Origin: Nomia melanderi
Taxonomy: Eukaryota > Arthropoda > Insecta > Hymenoptera > Halictidae
DNA length: 64,000 nucleotides
Direction: 5' to 3'
NCBI RefSeq assembly: GCF_051020985.1
Contig: NC_135010.1
Span: forward strand, 14,134,001 to 14,198,000
A program made the translations under genes and the position numbers. Positions 26,553 to 37,800 of the stretch are shown here, one piece after another. Under the pieces are notes generated by a model. The model was not told the DNA's origin. It did no database searches and saw only the letters and a list, made by a program, of their open reading frames with translations. Each line of letters starts with the position of its first letter. Within the stretch, counting starts at the first letter, position 1.

Positions 26553-26989
26553 ACTCGAACAGTAGAATATTAGAATTCTCGCGATGAACGCTAGATTTAC
26601 GGACATTTATTCTACACTTTGATCTATCGCGCCTAGAAGACCACATGTTTATTCCTGTAGATCTTCGAAACCAAACATGCGGTCTTCTAGGAGCGATAGA
26701 ACAAAGTGTAGAATAAATGTCGTACTATTTACTTTCGTTACTAAGCTCGTGTAATATTTTACTATCGACAATTTGTAAGAAGTACAACAAAGTTTTCCAT
26801 TCTACTTCAGGTGGAAATTTCATTTGAAGATAATACATAGATAATAGCACAATAGTTGTTTGCTTTGATTCGTGGATAATGAACAACATTGACTCTTGTT
26901 TAGAAATTTTCATCACGAGTCTCACTCGTCATTGTACGGCAAGGGGTTAATCGCGAGAATTCCAATATTCTAATACTGTCAAGTTCCAC
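26553..26989. repeat. Long inverted repeat ending next to the Ig exon
   Basis: The left arm (about 26553-26590, containing GAATATTAGAATTCTCGCGA) and the right arm (about 26947-26989, containing TCGCGAGAATTCCAATATTC) are reverse complements over roughly 35-40 bp with few mismatches and a 3-bp gap. The interval between them is AT-rich, non-coding and contains the separate hairpin at 26602-26721. It could be a small inverted-repeat transposon relic or a pair of arms able to fold in the pre-mRNA. The right arm ends 38 bp before the exon at 27028. Confidence 0.7.
26602..26721. repeat. Near-perfect hairpin, 49-bp arms
   Basis: The left arm 26602-26650 starts GACATTTATTCTACACTTTG and the right arm 26673-26721 ends CAAAGTGTAGAATAAATGTC. 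The arms pair over about 49 bp with only three mismatches, around a 22-bp loop. It is too long and too perfect to be chance. It may be a miniature fold-back element, or if transcribed with the host intron it would give a long hairpin RNA. The arms are longer than in a typical animal miRNA precursor. No small RNA can be named from the sequence. Confidence 0.85.
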
Positions 26990-27027
26990 GTAAGAGTGGT
27001 TATTTACAGAATTTCGTCTGATTTCAG
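26971..27027 (+). promoter_or_regulatory. 3' splice site region with tandem in-frame AGs
   Basis: A CTAAT word at 26971-26975 could serve as the branch site. Two acceptors follow: TTTACAG ending at 27009 and ATTTCAG ending at 27027. They are 18 nt apart, and the 18 nt between them have no stop in the Ig frame (codons for Phe-Arg-Leu-Ile-Ser-Val across the junction). Either acceptor would therefore keep the Ig domain in frame. I use 27027 in the exon call because its ATTTCAG context is good. The first AG after the branch site is a serious alternative and would start the exon at 27010. Confidence 0.6.
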
Positions 27028-27190
27028 TGAGGGAAGTAACGTTGTCCGAGCTCAGGGACTCGATAGCCAGGTTACGGGAAAGAGTGAAGCTGGTGTGTCG
27101 AACGAAGGGATCCCCGCCCCCGAGGGTGCACTGGCTGAAGGACGGCATACCGCTGCACCCGCGAAGAGGCCTCAAGATTCAGCACAAGCG
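27028..27190 (+). CDS. Internal exon: N-terminal half of an Ig domain, vein/neuregulin-like
   Basis: A 163-nt internal exon, bounded by ATTTCAG before 27028 and by GTGAGT at 27191. The reading frame starts with the AGG codon at 27030, giving 53 full codons plus two bases (CG) of a split Arg codon. The incoming intron is phase 1 and the outgoing intron is phase 2. The peptide contains Val-Lys-Leu-Val-Cys (Cys23, codon 27096-27098) and, 12 residues later, Val-His-Trp-Leu-Lys-Asp-Gly (Trp35, codon 27132-27134). These are the B-strand cysteine and C-strand tryptophan of an I-set Ig domain. It ends in a basic stretch (Gly-Leu-Lys-Ile-Gln-His-Lys) resembling the matching part of neuregulin-1. Vein is a secreted EGF-receptor ligand with one Ig domain followed by one EGF domain. 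The Ig assignment is firm. The gene name is inference, and another secreted or membrane Ig protein is possible. An alternative start at 27010 would add six residues. Confidence 0.8.
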
Positions 27191-30100
27191 GTGAGTAACG
27201 GTTTCCACGATATCCTCTGTAAATATCTCCAGCGATTACCGTTTACGACGACAAAAGTACACGGCAACGGTGGCAATAAAACGTTCGACGGAGCAGGACG
27301 TGAAAAGAAAAACACCGGTAATGCGCCTCGCGTGCGGCCGCGTCACGGGAAACGTTCGAACGACGGGTTATCGCGAGCGTTCGTGGCTATTAATTTACCT
27401 GGAAACACAGTCCCGCGTTAGAACACATCGAATCCGGCGTTAACGATCCCCCGACGGTGGTCGGTCTCTTCAATCCTCGAGTTTCTCGCGAAACACGAGA
27501 CCGGCGTGTCTCGCAGCGGGAAAACGACGCCGAGGAATCGGATTGATTGGTCGGTTCGGCGTTGCCAAGACGCGAAGAGACACCCTTCGCCTCCCCGCTG
27601 CCCGTACGCTCCGCGATACACGCATTAATACCTACTTAACGAAGTTGCCTCGTGTTTGGCAACGATACCGTTGAACGACTCGCGAACTTTCGCCGCTTCC
27701 TTCGGCCCTCTCCTCCCAATTTGCTCTGCTCGCTCGGCGGGGGCTCCGATATCGTTGCCAAGAATAATACTCGCGTAACATCGATTTCTGGCGCGGTGTC
27801 GCGTGCCGGCGAGCGATCGATCGCGCGACGATGCAATCGCGGCGATTACCCCGGATCCCGGTATCGATACCGGCGAACACGCGGCGGCTGTAACCGACGC
27901 GAATCGAGCAGCAAACGTGTCGTCGGCCTCGTAACTCGCGCCTCCGTGTGTTCCCTCCGTGTACCAGCTGCGCGTTACGGGGAGGAGCGTTCGGATCCGG
28001 CGTGTTTCCGTCTCGCGGCGATTCGCGAAATCGTAACGAACCGTCGTCGGGAGGAGAGAGTTGGCTCGCGGAACGCCGGCCGCGTTAAAGCGATTGGCAG
28101 TTTGTAAATCTCTCGCGCGACGGCATGGTTCCGGAGCCGAACAGCACGGCCCTGCTACCCGTAATAATTTCAGACGGCCTTTCGGCCGGATTTACTATCC
28201 ACGGAGGAACGATTATAGCGAAAGAGCCGGCCGGCTGGCCGGTCGGCCCTCTCCGCTGATGACTCAACTGTTGGCAAGACTCTCGTTTCGCTGCCGCTAC
28301 TCTTTAAAGATGATGTATTCGTGTGGCGGCCGGCCGCGTGTGCGTGGCCGCTTCCCGCTCGCACGAGCCACGAGCTCCGCGAGGATCGTAACGGAAACCG
28401 TTGACCCTTTTCTCCTCTTCGACGAAGCGTTCGCGCCTCCGACGTATTTTCATTTCATTCTCGTCCCGTTTTGTTTCGTTTCGTTTCATTTATTTACCTT
28501 CGAAAAAGAAACGGGAGGAGAAACGTGTGAAACGAGGGGAAAGTCGTAAAGAGCGCATGCAAAGTAGGGACTTAAGCGGGACAGAAAGGAAACGTTGATG
28601 CGGAACAAGTCCGGCCGCAACGGTACGCGCAACGGACGCCGCGATCCGAGCCGAGGCTTTTGTAATTTCCGCGAGCAAGTCTCGCTCGTGTCTTGCCCGT
28701 TTTTCATCGCGATCCTTTGTCTCCGCGCTGAAGGGGGCGCGAGCAACGCGCGCCGTTCCGCGATTGAATCCGCGCGAAACTTTTAATGGCCGTTTCTAAT
28801 GGCACCGCGGCCCGCCGATGCCGATGCGTAAGTAGCGCTCGGCGCGTCCGCGGCTGTTTTTACAGAATTTTTAACGAACGCCGTCGAGTAATTAGAGAGC
28901 GAAGAATGGATTTTTCATATTCCTCGGTGGAACAGGGCTCGAAGCGGCCGCGCGACACCGAATTGATTACAGGCCGCCGCGTGTAAGCTTGATTATTCGG
29001 CGCAAACGTCCGTAATTAATTAATTGACACCGCGCGGAGGAGAAAAATCCGTTCCCCCCGCCGCGCGCTCCGTCGTCCCAGCGAGAAGCCGTTGAATATC
29101 GAGCGCCGTCGCCGGCTCCGAGGGTTGCCGTTTCTTCCATCGAGAATTTATCAACGGAACATTCGACTCGATAACGTCCGTCGACGTTTCCACGCCCGCC
29201 GCAAATTAATCGACTCGTCGCGGAACTTGGAATTGCCGCGATCGCGGGAGTTCCGCCGTGAAACTCTCGGGCGCCGCGGCGAAAAAGAAGAAACCGGAGA
29301 CGGCGAGGAACAAGATGGAAATTAATAGCGTCGTTCGATCACCGACTTGCCGGTCGCCGACAGGTTCTCGGAGAGCCTCGAACAGCTGTAAAACACCGAA
29401 AGAAGAATCCCGGGGAGCGTCGTTTCACGAGCGTCGCGTGTTCCCTCGTAATTTTCAATTACTGTTCGCGGGATGGCTGCGCGACCGCCCCTCGTAAAAC
29501 GCGACGTGTCCGGGCCGGCACTCTTCGATCTCTCGCGAGACTGAAAACCTTCCGGCCTTTCCGCGGAATTAATCTTCCGTCGCTTTTCCAGCTCCCGATG
29601 ATTCCAGCGTCGCGCAATCGGTCACCGTTTCGGTCGATTCGCTGCTCGTTCGTGTCGAATTTCGATTCGGGTCGACTCGGCCTTCGCTCGGATCGCATTT
29701 AGATTCCCGTCGGTGCTCCGTCCCCGTTTCTGCGAGGCGCAACGGAACTTCCAGGGGCCAGGGAACTCGCGCGACCCTAAAAATCGAGAAACATTCGAGC
29801 GGCACGCTCGTTTCCCCGTTGCGGGCCGAACGAGGCCGATTTACAGGCGTGTAAAGCCGGCCGGATCCTGTACCGTTGATAAATAATGAAATCGAATCGA
29901 CGCCTATAAATGAATTTACAGTCGGGGGGACACGACTTCGCGACAGTTTCGCCGGAGACGGTTCGATAATTCGAGACGAGTCGTAAAACCGACGGCTGCC
30001 GACCACCCTCGCGGTCTAATCTCGTTTAAGGACCGTCTTTACGGCCGACATATCAAGAAGGAGCAGAGACTGTTTCAGTCGTCGTTCCAGTCTGGCCAGC

Positions 30101-32200
30101 GTCGTAATCGAGTTTCCGCGACGCGACGATCCTCGGTCCTCCACGATGATTTTCCGCGCGCATCACCGGCTTCGACGTATTTGCCCGGAGTATTCCACGT
30201 TCTCGCGGTTCCGGTTTATCTTTTACATCGCGTGGATTAGAGTACACGAGAGATGTATCTGTTAATTTGTAATATTGGATGGGCGAGCGCAAAGGATTTC
30301 CAACGTACGCGCCGCAAAAGAGTCCTCAATCACGTAGTAGCGGCGAAATCGATAGAAATCCGAGGCAGATCCGCTTATCGCTCAAGGAGAAATTGAAGAG
30401 CGCGGATCTTACCGGCGAACGCACGCCCTTTCCTTGTAACGCTCTCGTTAGTTCGCACGCGAGCGGAGCTTTTGATCCTTTTACAGAAACGCCCGTACAC
30501 GCGGCACGTGTCGCCGATTAACTCGTTCGCAGCGATTGCGTGCGGCCTGCGCCTGAAACGTCGGACAGCGTGGGGTGCTATATTCGTTCGAACGAATTCA
30601 TCGCGAGCCCGATCCCCCGCGAGCAGGCGCGTCGATTCGAAACGCGACGATCGGCGAGTCGAGCGTTTTCGTTCGATTGAACGTACGGTTCCCCGTTCGA
30701 TCGTACGCGGGAATAGTCGGCGAAGCTTCGACGCGCGTACGTCACGCGTCACGGGCGCGTTAAGCGCGTTGACAACGTCGGGAACAGGGCACCGCCGGTG
30801 TCCCGGGGAAATTAATATTAACAATTAATCGAGGCGATGCGACGGCGCACGGTTGTCCACGTCGAAGACGGATCGCTTGTCCCACGGTTGAAGTTTGATC
30901 AATGCCGGCGGTTGCGGTCGGCAATTATTCCGAAATTATCACGTTCGTGCGTCGCCGTTACGTACAACCGTGTTCCCGGGCGTTTATTATCCGGCGGCAG
31001 TAGTTATCTCGCTAATTTGTCATCCGTAAGTGCCGGAGGGGCGAGCGGCGGGCTGACAAAAGTGCACCGCCGCGCAAGGGCCCTTATCGAGGGCGCTTCC
31101 GCGGCGTTCTTTGCGCTCCCCCCGCCCGTAAATTAACGGGTAAATGTTATAATTCCGAGGAGCCTCACGCTCGGTGAATCGCGACCCGGAAAGACGCACG
31201 CCCGCCACCCAATGAATTTTAATTCCCCCGATCTCCCGTTCCGCCGCGATCCGTCACGCGACCTGCCCTCCCTTTCGTCGCGATTAATAAATAATGGATG
31301 CCGACGGGAAGCCGACGGAAGATATCATCCGTTATTTCTCTACAATTATATTCCTCTGAATTCTCGTCGGGCGCTTCGTTTAGGTTCGATTGATCGGCGA
31401 GAACGCTTCGCAGGATCTCGCGAGGACGAGTAACGAGAGGAGAGAAGGAGAATCGGAGTCTCTCGAGCACGATCGGGGAGCACTTAAAAGTTCGTCTCGT
31501 CGAGGCAAATGAAAAATCGTCCCGGTGACCGGTCGTACGTTCGATCGGCCTCTCCCGTCGACTTCTCCTAACCCCCTCGAAGTCACGGCGACGTTCCTCT
31601 CCTCGGAGTCTCGTTCCCCGGCGAACTTGTTTGTTACTTAATTTGATTGACGCGGAATTTCAAGTCACGCCGGGCTTTCAAGTCGATTGGTCTCCCGGGG
31701 AAAATTAATGTCGCGAGGCAGCGCCGCCCGGACTCTCCTTTCACGGGAGCCGCGCGCGTGTCGCCCCTCGCCCCCGCCGGCGACCCGGTTCTCGCCATCT
31801 GGTTGCGCAACAGTTTCCTATCAGCGTCGCCGGTGAAATTTCTTGCCCTCGCCAGCGCGGCGGTCGGAACAGAGAGAAAGATTCCATTACACCCTGCATC
31901 AAAGCCGTTCGCCGGCCGGTCAAAGGGAACCCCTGAATGCCCTCGGCTACACGCCTCGCCAAAGGTCTCGATACGCGCTCCTATTGGCGCGAGCCGCGGG
32001 TCGCGATCACGATACCCTACGGCCTTTAAAATTTCCTCGCGGACCGCCTACCTCTGGGCAGCTTTCCCTAAAGTTTGCAGTGGAGATCCTCGACGCTAGG
32101 TTCACGGACGCTTACCGCAGCTTGTTCTGTTGTTCTTGATCTTGAAAATCGGAGATCGACAGATGGACGATTAAGATACTCGTTTAATCGCGTCAACCGA
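27191..32200 (+). other. First part of the 23.9-kb intron splitting the Ig domain
   Basis: The intron begins with a consensus GTGAGT donor at 27191. The sequence to 32200 is CpG-rich background without any supported exon. A perfect 16-bp palindrome, CCGGTATCGATACCGG, lies at 27858-27873. Open frames on both strands are Arg/Ser-rich and compositional. Confidence 0.65.
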
Positions 32201-32203
32201 AAG

Positions 32204-32545
32204 TATGTGACTAACGGAAGATGTAATTACGTCGGATCTAAGCGAGCTTTGCTGCGATTATTGTTAGTAATATCTTATAGGCGACAACAGTACGTTAACC
32301 AGTTAATGTGGAATTTAGTTGGAAAAATCGTTCTGCGCGCAATAAAATAAAAAAGTGGAGGAATGCACGTAGAGTATATTTGAATGGGAGATCAAATCGA
32401 AACAAAGAAGAATTGCATGTTTATGTGAAAAAGTAAAGAATTCATCGCTGAAAAAATTAGTATCATGCCAAGCTTTATGACGTATACTCGTCAAACACAG
32501 TTAACTGGTTAAAACTAAATGTTTCAAGCGCCATTGGGCGCCAAC
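32204..32545. repeat. Dispersed repeat copy, apparently interrupted by a MITE
   Basis: The left part (about 32204-32260, GACTAACGGAAGATGTAATTACG and AAGCGAGC words) and the right part (about 32513-32540, AAATGTTTCAAGCGCC) both recur at 38849-38935. There they lie close together. In this copy they are separated by the TTAA element at 32295-32512. The simplest reading is an older repeat of unknown class into which the MITE inserted. About 35 bp before the MITE have no match in the other copy, so the history is not fully explained. Confidence 0.5.
32295..32512. mobile_element. TTAA-flanked MITE with CCAGTTAA ends
   Basis: A 218-bp element. Its left end reads TTAACCAGTTAATGTGG and its right end reads CACAGTTAACTGGTTAA, so the CCAGTTAA termini are inverted and TTAA flanks both sides. 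A subterminal imperfect palindrome, GACGTATACTCGTC, sits inside the right end (about 32479-32492). The interior is AT-rich and non-coding. TTAA flanks without other duplication are the signature of piggyBac-type transposition, and the small size means that it depends on a transposase made elsewhere. It differs from the CCCTTTGCACTC family in this window. Confidence 0.75.
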
Positions 32546-32660
32546 AGTAGCCGAGGAGTTAATCATTACGCAAATAACCTTTATAAAACTCGCGTCCCGT
32601 GAATCCAGTGTCAATTGCATTTGCGGAATCGGTCAGATAACAGTTTAATGCAGCTCGTAA

Positions 32661-33292
32661 AGCCGTTTTTACTTTCACCGCGGTGCCTGAGAGAATCCAC
32701 TAGAAAATAACCGGCGAAATGTCTTCCTGGGAACGGGACACGAGCGTAGATCGCGGTCGCGAGTAAATCGTCGCGCGGCGGATTTCTCGTTTCGTTCGAG
32801 GGACCGCGCAGTGGCTGCTCGCGTTCCCCCAGTCACAAATCTCCCGGTCGGCCATTCAACGTGCTCCTTACCTCCGAAACGGAACCACCCCGGAAGATCT
32901 TAACCCGACGTCGGCCGGCGTTTGCTGCTCGTTAGAGGGTGGAACGCTCGCTGTGTCGGCGGGGCGAGCGTACGTGCCTGCGGAGCACGGAAAGATTGCC
33001 GGCAATAAAATGTTAATAGGTTAACGAGCAGGTACCGGATCCTCGCCGGAGACTCGGCAAACAGAACGCGTTATTGCCCGGGGAGCCAATTCTCTCTCTC
33101 CGGCCGCCTTTCCCCTGCCGCGCGGTCGCTGACTCACCTTTGGCTTCGGAGCTGCCTCCCTCCCTCGCGGAGCTTAATGAAAATTAATAAATCAGCGGAA
33201 GCCGCGGCCTCGACTAACCTTCCAACCTCCTCGGGACGCGAGACCCTTTTTCCGCGCGGTGATTGAATCCAAAATTAGAAGGCTTGCTACTC

Positions 33293-33345
<53 letters not shown>

Positions 33346-34602
33346 CTCTCTCTCCTCTGCGCCGGCTTTCGGCGTGACGCCGCCAACTGCGGCGGCGGCA
33401 ATTTGCGTCGCGTTGCGACAGCGATTTCGCGCGTTACGCGAGCCCCGAATCGTCAACCGCACGATATCTAATGTCGTTTGGCCGGGGGCCGGAGAGGCTC
33501 GTTAGCGGACAACGAAGATCAAAGCGGCGCCGATTACACGGGTCGAGCCGGCTGCAGCGGGTCCGGTTTTTCCGCGGGACGCGCCACCCCAGCTCATATT
33601 TATCCGGTAACAAAGTCCTCAAACACCGTTCGCACTTCGCGCGCCGGCGGGGACACAAAGCTCCGCGGCGAGTAACGCGCAGCGATTGTTTCGCGTTCGA
33701 ACTCGGCCGGATTCATTTACATCCGAATGAATAATGGGCCGGACGAGAAGCGTCGCGCGACGCTCCGCGGACCTAGGCGGTAATTCGTTTCGCGGCCTAT
33801 CGATTATTCCTTTGTTGACGCGCCGCCGAAACCTCCTACGGAGCGAGTGCCTTGGGCCCGAACGCCTGTCGACGCCACCTCTGATCCGTTCGAATTGTCG
33901 CGAGCCGGTTCTTTGTCGGGGCGTTTCCCTCGACCTGAAAATCGCGGAACGTTTGCCAGAGATCCGCGTATTTTTCGATATAAAACGCGCCTCTGTTCCC
34001 CTTTGCGAGCTCCTTTCAGCTAGACCGCGACTTCACCCGATACCCGTGTTCGAAACAAACACGGGCCGGCGTTCTCCCTCGCGAGGCTCGGGGCCATCAA
34101 TATTTATGCGCAAACACACGGGACATCGGTGCACAAACGCTTCTCGATCCGATAAACAAGAAAATGGAAATTTGCTCGCGGCTCGGCGGATCGCTCTATC
34201 TCCACCCTCCCGCCCGCCCCTCCCACGGTCGGTCCTCGTATAATACGACCGCGGCGTAGGCCGCCGGTGAACTGCGAAGGAAATATTTAAAACGATACTC
34301 CCACGGCTTTTATTTGCCGCGCGGGGAACCGGATACTTCTCTGTTTACGAATACCGTGGGATCCAGGGAACGCCGAGATATTCGACTGTGAAAGGAGATT
34401 CCGTCCGCGTCTGATCTGACGCGAACCTGTTCTACTCGTTGATCCTGCCGGAGCTCGCCGTGCAGGCTCTCGGGGTACATCAGCGTAGACGCTGTACAAG
34501 TTGATTGGTATCTGTCCAATTAAATCGGCGCCGATACATGATCTCTCCGCTTTCGGAATGACTACTTAAGACTGCTTCAAAAACAGCCTGATCTCGCGAA
34601 TG
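32661..34602 (+). other. CpG-rich intron sequence, no gene
   Basis: Background intron with no supported exon. It contains the CT microsatellite at 33296-33343, which generates the Leu/Ser and Arg/Glu runs in overlapping frames. Confidence 0.6.
33296..33343. repeat. (CT)24 microsatellite
   Basis: A perfect 48-bp CT dinucleotide run, the longest simple repeat in the window, continued after a TG interruption by CTCTCTCTCCTC. It lies inside the Ig-splitting intron. Confidence 0.97.
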
Positions 34603-34827
34603 TTAACCCTTTGCACTCGGAGGCTTTTCACTAGAAACATTCGACACGTTCCTATGAGACGTAGGTGACATTATTTGAAACGAACTTAATGAGAAATTTT
34701 TATTTTATAGAAATATTTCGCATATCGATGCATTGTACGAAACTTAATGTGATTTATAACACTTTGTAATTTTGTTGCATCGAATCGAATGGTGACTGAA
34801 AGTCACCTCTCGAGAGCAAAGGGTTCA
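34603..34827. mobile_element. TTAA-type MITE (CCCTTTGCACTCG family)
   Basis: A 225-bp AT-rich element beginning TTAACCCTTTGCACTCGG and ending CGAGAGCAAAGGGTTCA. TTAA is intact on the left and mutated to TTCA on the right. Near the right end is a palindrome, GGTGACT-GAA-AGTCACC (34791-34807). The same palindrome occurs near the left end of 63207-63425, and the outer 40 bp also match that copy in reverse complement, so the two are the same family in opposite orientation. There is no coding capacity, and a piggyBac-like source for the transposase is likely. Confidence 0.82.
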
Positions 34828-37800
34828 CTTACAGCACGTGACCACCTGCGTAATCGTACAAGCCTCGAAATGTGCCTCTTTCCATGGACGCACGTGGACA
34901 TTCGATTTGTTTTAATTAGACGTTTACTAAAAAAATCTGTAGAGTGATTAATAGACTTTACCGGCACGCGTTCGAACGATCTAGATCTTAAGAGAGTGTA
35001 CACGAAACGAACGACCCGCTCTCGAGCACACAAATTCGAGGCGGTGACTTGTCGCTAATCTTTTTATTAAAGCGCAGAGTAAACGTTAAAGGCTTGTTAA
35101 GAGGCGTCGCGAGGGTGATTAATTTCCCTCGCGAGGCGAGTGCAAAGATTAGCTGCCGCTTGCTCGCGCGACCGAGTTTCCACGGGCCGCATCGCCTGGC
35201 AGGCCGGTAAACAAGGCGGCAGAGTCAACAGGATTTTTAACGGGCAATTTAGAGTTCGCTCGGGGACCATTATTCCGCGACGCTGGTAGGAGAGGATCTT
35301 TACGCGCGTCGCGCTTCGTTACAAACACTTTTCAACGGCAGGATCCGCGAGGAAGCGAGGGTAATCGTAAAGTTTATCCCCGGCCGCTGGCGTCGAACAG
35401 CTTCGCGGTTCGCATCGACTCGGGCCGCGCATCTCGAAAGCTCCACAGCCAGATAAAAAGAGCGGAGGCTCGCCGGGAATTTGCATACGCCCGCTATCTC
35501 GCATTTTTCCCGATAAATATACTTCCCGGCCGCGGAGTTTAGCCGGGATCAGCAGCGCGGCCGGTTCGAATGCAGATTTACGCAAAATAGGATTCGGCTT
35601 TGGTTGCCGCGCCCGCGCGACAGCTAGCTCCGCGTATTTTCTATGAAAATCGAGCAAGTTTCGGCGGTATCGTCGCTCCGGGAATATCGCTAAACAATCG
35701 GACGTCGACGCGAATTCTCGAAGAATATTCGCGTTTCCGTCGCGCGATCGAGTCTCCGATCGTGTTCCCGCTCGACGAACTCGCCGACAATTGGATCCCC
35801 GATCGCGAGATTCTCGAGCGAGGATACCGTTCAGTCGTAAACGAGAAGCGCGCGTCTCCGTTCGCTTTTCTGCCGAGCGCACGCGAGAGAATCGCCGCCG
35901 GTAGCCCGATGCGCGTCGCTCGGCCGGGTACAAAAGGTTCGGCCTTCCGAGCCGGTCTTTCAGCGGGTATCTCAGCTTCACGGTGCACGGCTCTCAGGAA
36001 CGGGAGCACGCGAATACCGGGGCACCGTATATAATTTACCCGTCGCCGGACGTAGGTACGGACAGGCTTGCCGAGGGATGGACAGAGTTATTCGGCCGTG
36101 GCCGGGCCGGGCGCCGCTTATTCTTCGGATCCTCGGACTGCCACCGGGATTTTCATTGTAATACTGCGACGCCGAGGAACCAGCTTTTCGAAACGTTGAC
36201 CGTTCTCACGGGTGACGGACACGCCGGGTTTTTTGTCGGGGCTCGCATAATCGACAACCCTCTATTCCCCCGATCCCCGAAATTCCGTACGAAATCCCGC
36301 TTTATCCGTGCAATTTTTATTCGCCCGTTCGCCCGCTCGCGTCTCGGCCGGTCGCGGAACTAATATTAACAGAATATTTCCACGGCGACACGCGCGTACG
36401 TCAAAATGCGAGCCGGCGAGCGGGCGCCGGCCGGAAACAATGGAGAGAAATTTCATTGGGATGTCGCGCAGCGCGCGAATTCCATAGGAAGCACCGCGCG
36501 CTGTCCGCTTCGAAACGAGCGATCTACTTTATTCCCTGTCGCCGAGTACTCATTTTTCGATACAGTGCGGGCAACCAGATGTTTACCCGGTTTCCCTCGT
36601 GAAATCGCATCCAATCGCGGAAAACAGCCCGGAAGATTCGCGGCCAATCGAGCGGTCGGGCTGGTTTTCATTCGCCGCACCGGGCGTCGTTGATTATTTG
36701 TTCGACACTTCAATCGGCGGGACGCGCGTCACTCGCGCGTTCCAAGAGGAGAGACTCTCGCAACGCGTGAAAATATTTTCCGGGTAACCTGGCTTCCCTT
36801 GAAGCGGGACACGTTCGAGACGCGACGGGGAGGCTGGCTGCCGTCTTCCAGTTTGCACGCGTCTCGCAATTATTATCGTCGAGCTCCTTTATTAATATTC
36901 ATGGTTACCGTTATTAATACCAACGGTAGCGATAATGATAACGACAACCCTCGAGATATTACCGTCCTCGTTTTACTCGCCTCACCCTGCCGAGACTCGC
37001 GTCAGCGTTCCGTGAGGCGTCCCCCGCGCCACGCTGACGCAATTTACTTGTTAACCGACGGAAACTAGTCGACTCATTACGATATTTCATGTACGTCGAT
37101 TAGTTAGTTTTCGCCGGTTCGACGCTAACGCTCGACGGAGAGCGACGAGTACCTTTTGTCTCGGCGTTAAAGTCGCAATTGTGTTCGGCGGAACGTCGGA
37201 AAAATGAAACCCGAATGCGTCCGACGAGCGAGAACAAAGCGCAAAGGAAGCCGTCAACGATGCAAAGACAAAATAAAGAGGACCGCCTAATCGCGAGCGC
37301 TTTCGTCGCTCGAAAAATCAACGCTCCGCGAATTTGAACGCGGCAAATCCTCTCTCTCTCTCTCTCTTTCCCTCCGTCGAGATCGTTTGACGCAGCTCGT
37401 TACCGGAGTGCCTCTGATTCAACGACGAACTCTCGTCGGTGTTTTATCCGTTAAGGGAAGCCCGTCATCAACTGCCTGTCGCGCGCGAGAGAAATTCCCG
37501 CGAAGCTCGTCGCCTTCGCCGACACACAAAGGAGATAAAGTGCGTATTGTGGCAATTTCGCGCGGATGCGTCGCGTCTAGGCGCCGCTCCGGAACCGGTC
37601 CCCCACTCCGCACGGGCCGCGCGCGTCTTTCACACGCGAGCTTTTTTCCCCGGCGTGGACAAGCGACAGGTAACTTTTGAACGAGCCCGGGAATACGAGT
37701 GCTGTAAAAATACACGGCGCGGAAGGTGTAGAGCTGCCCGAACAAACGCCGCGGACTCCGCGCCGCCTATTATTCCGCGATTCCCGGCTTCCCGTGTGCT

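Noticed and set aside
26996..27421. Alternative open frame through the first Ig exon
   Set aside because: It reads the exon in the wrong frame, loses the Ig motif and passes straight through the GTGAGT donor.
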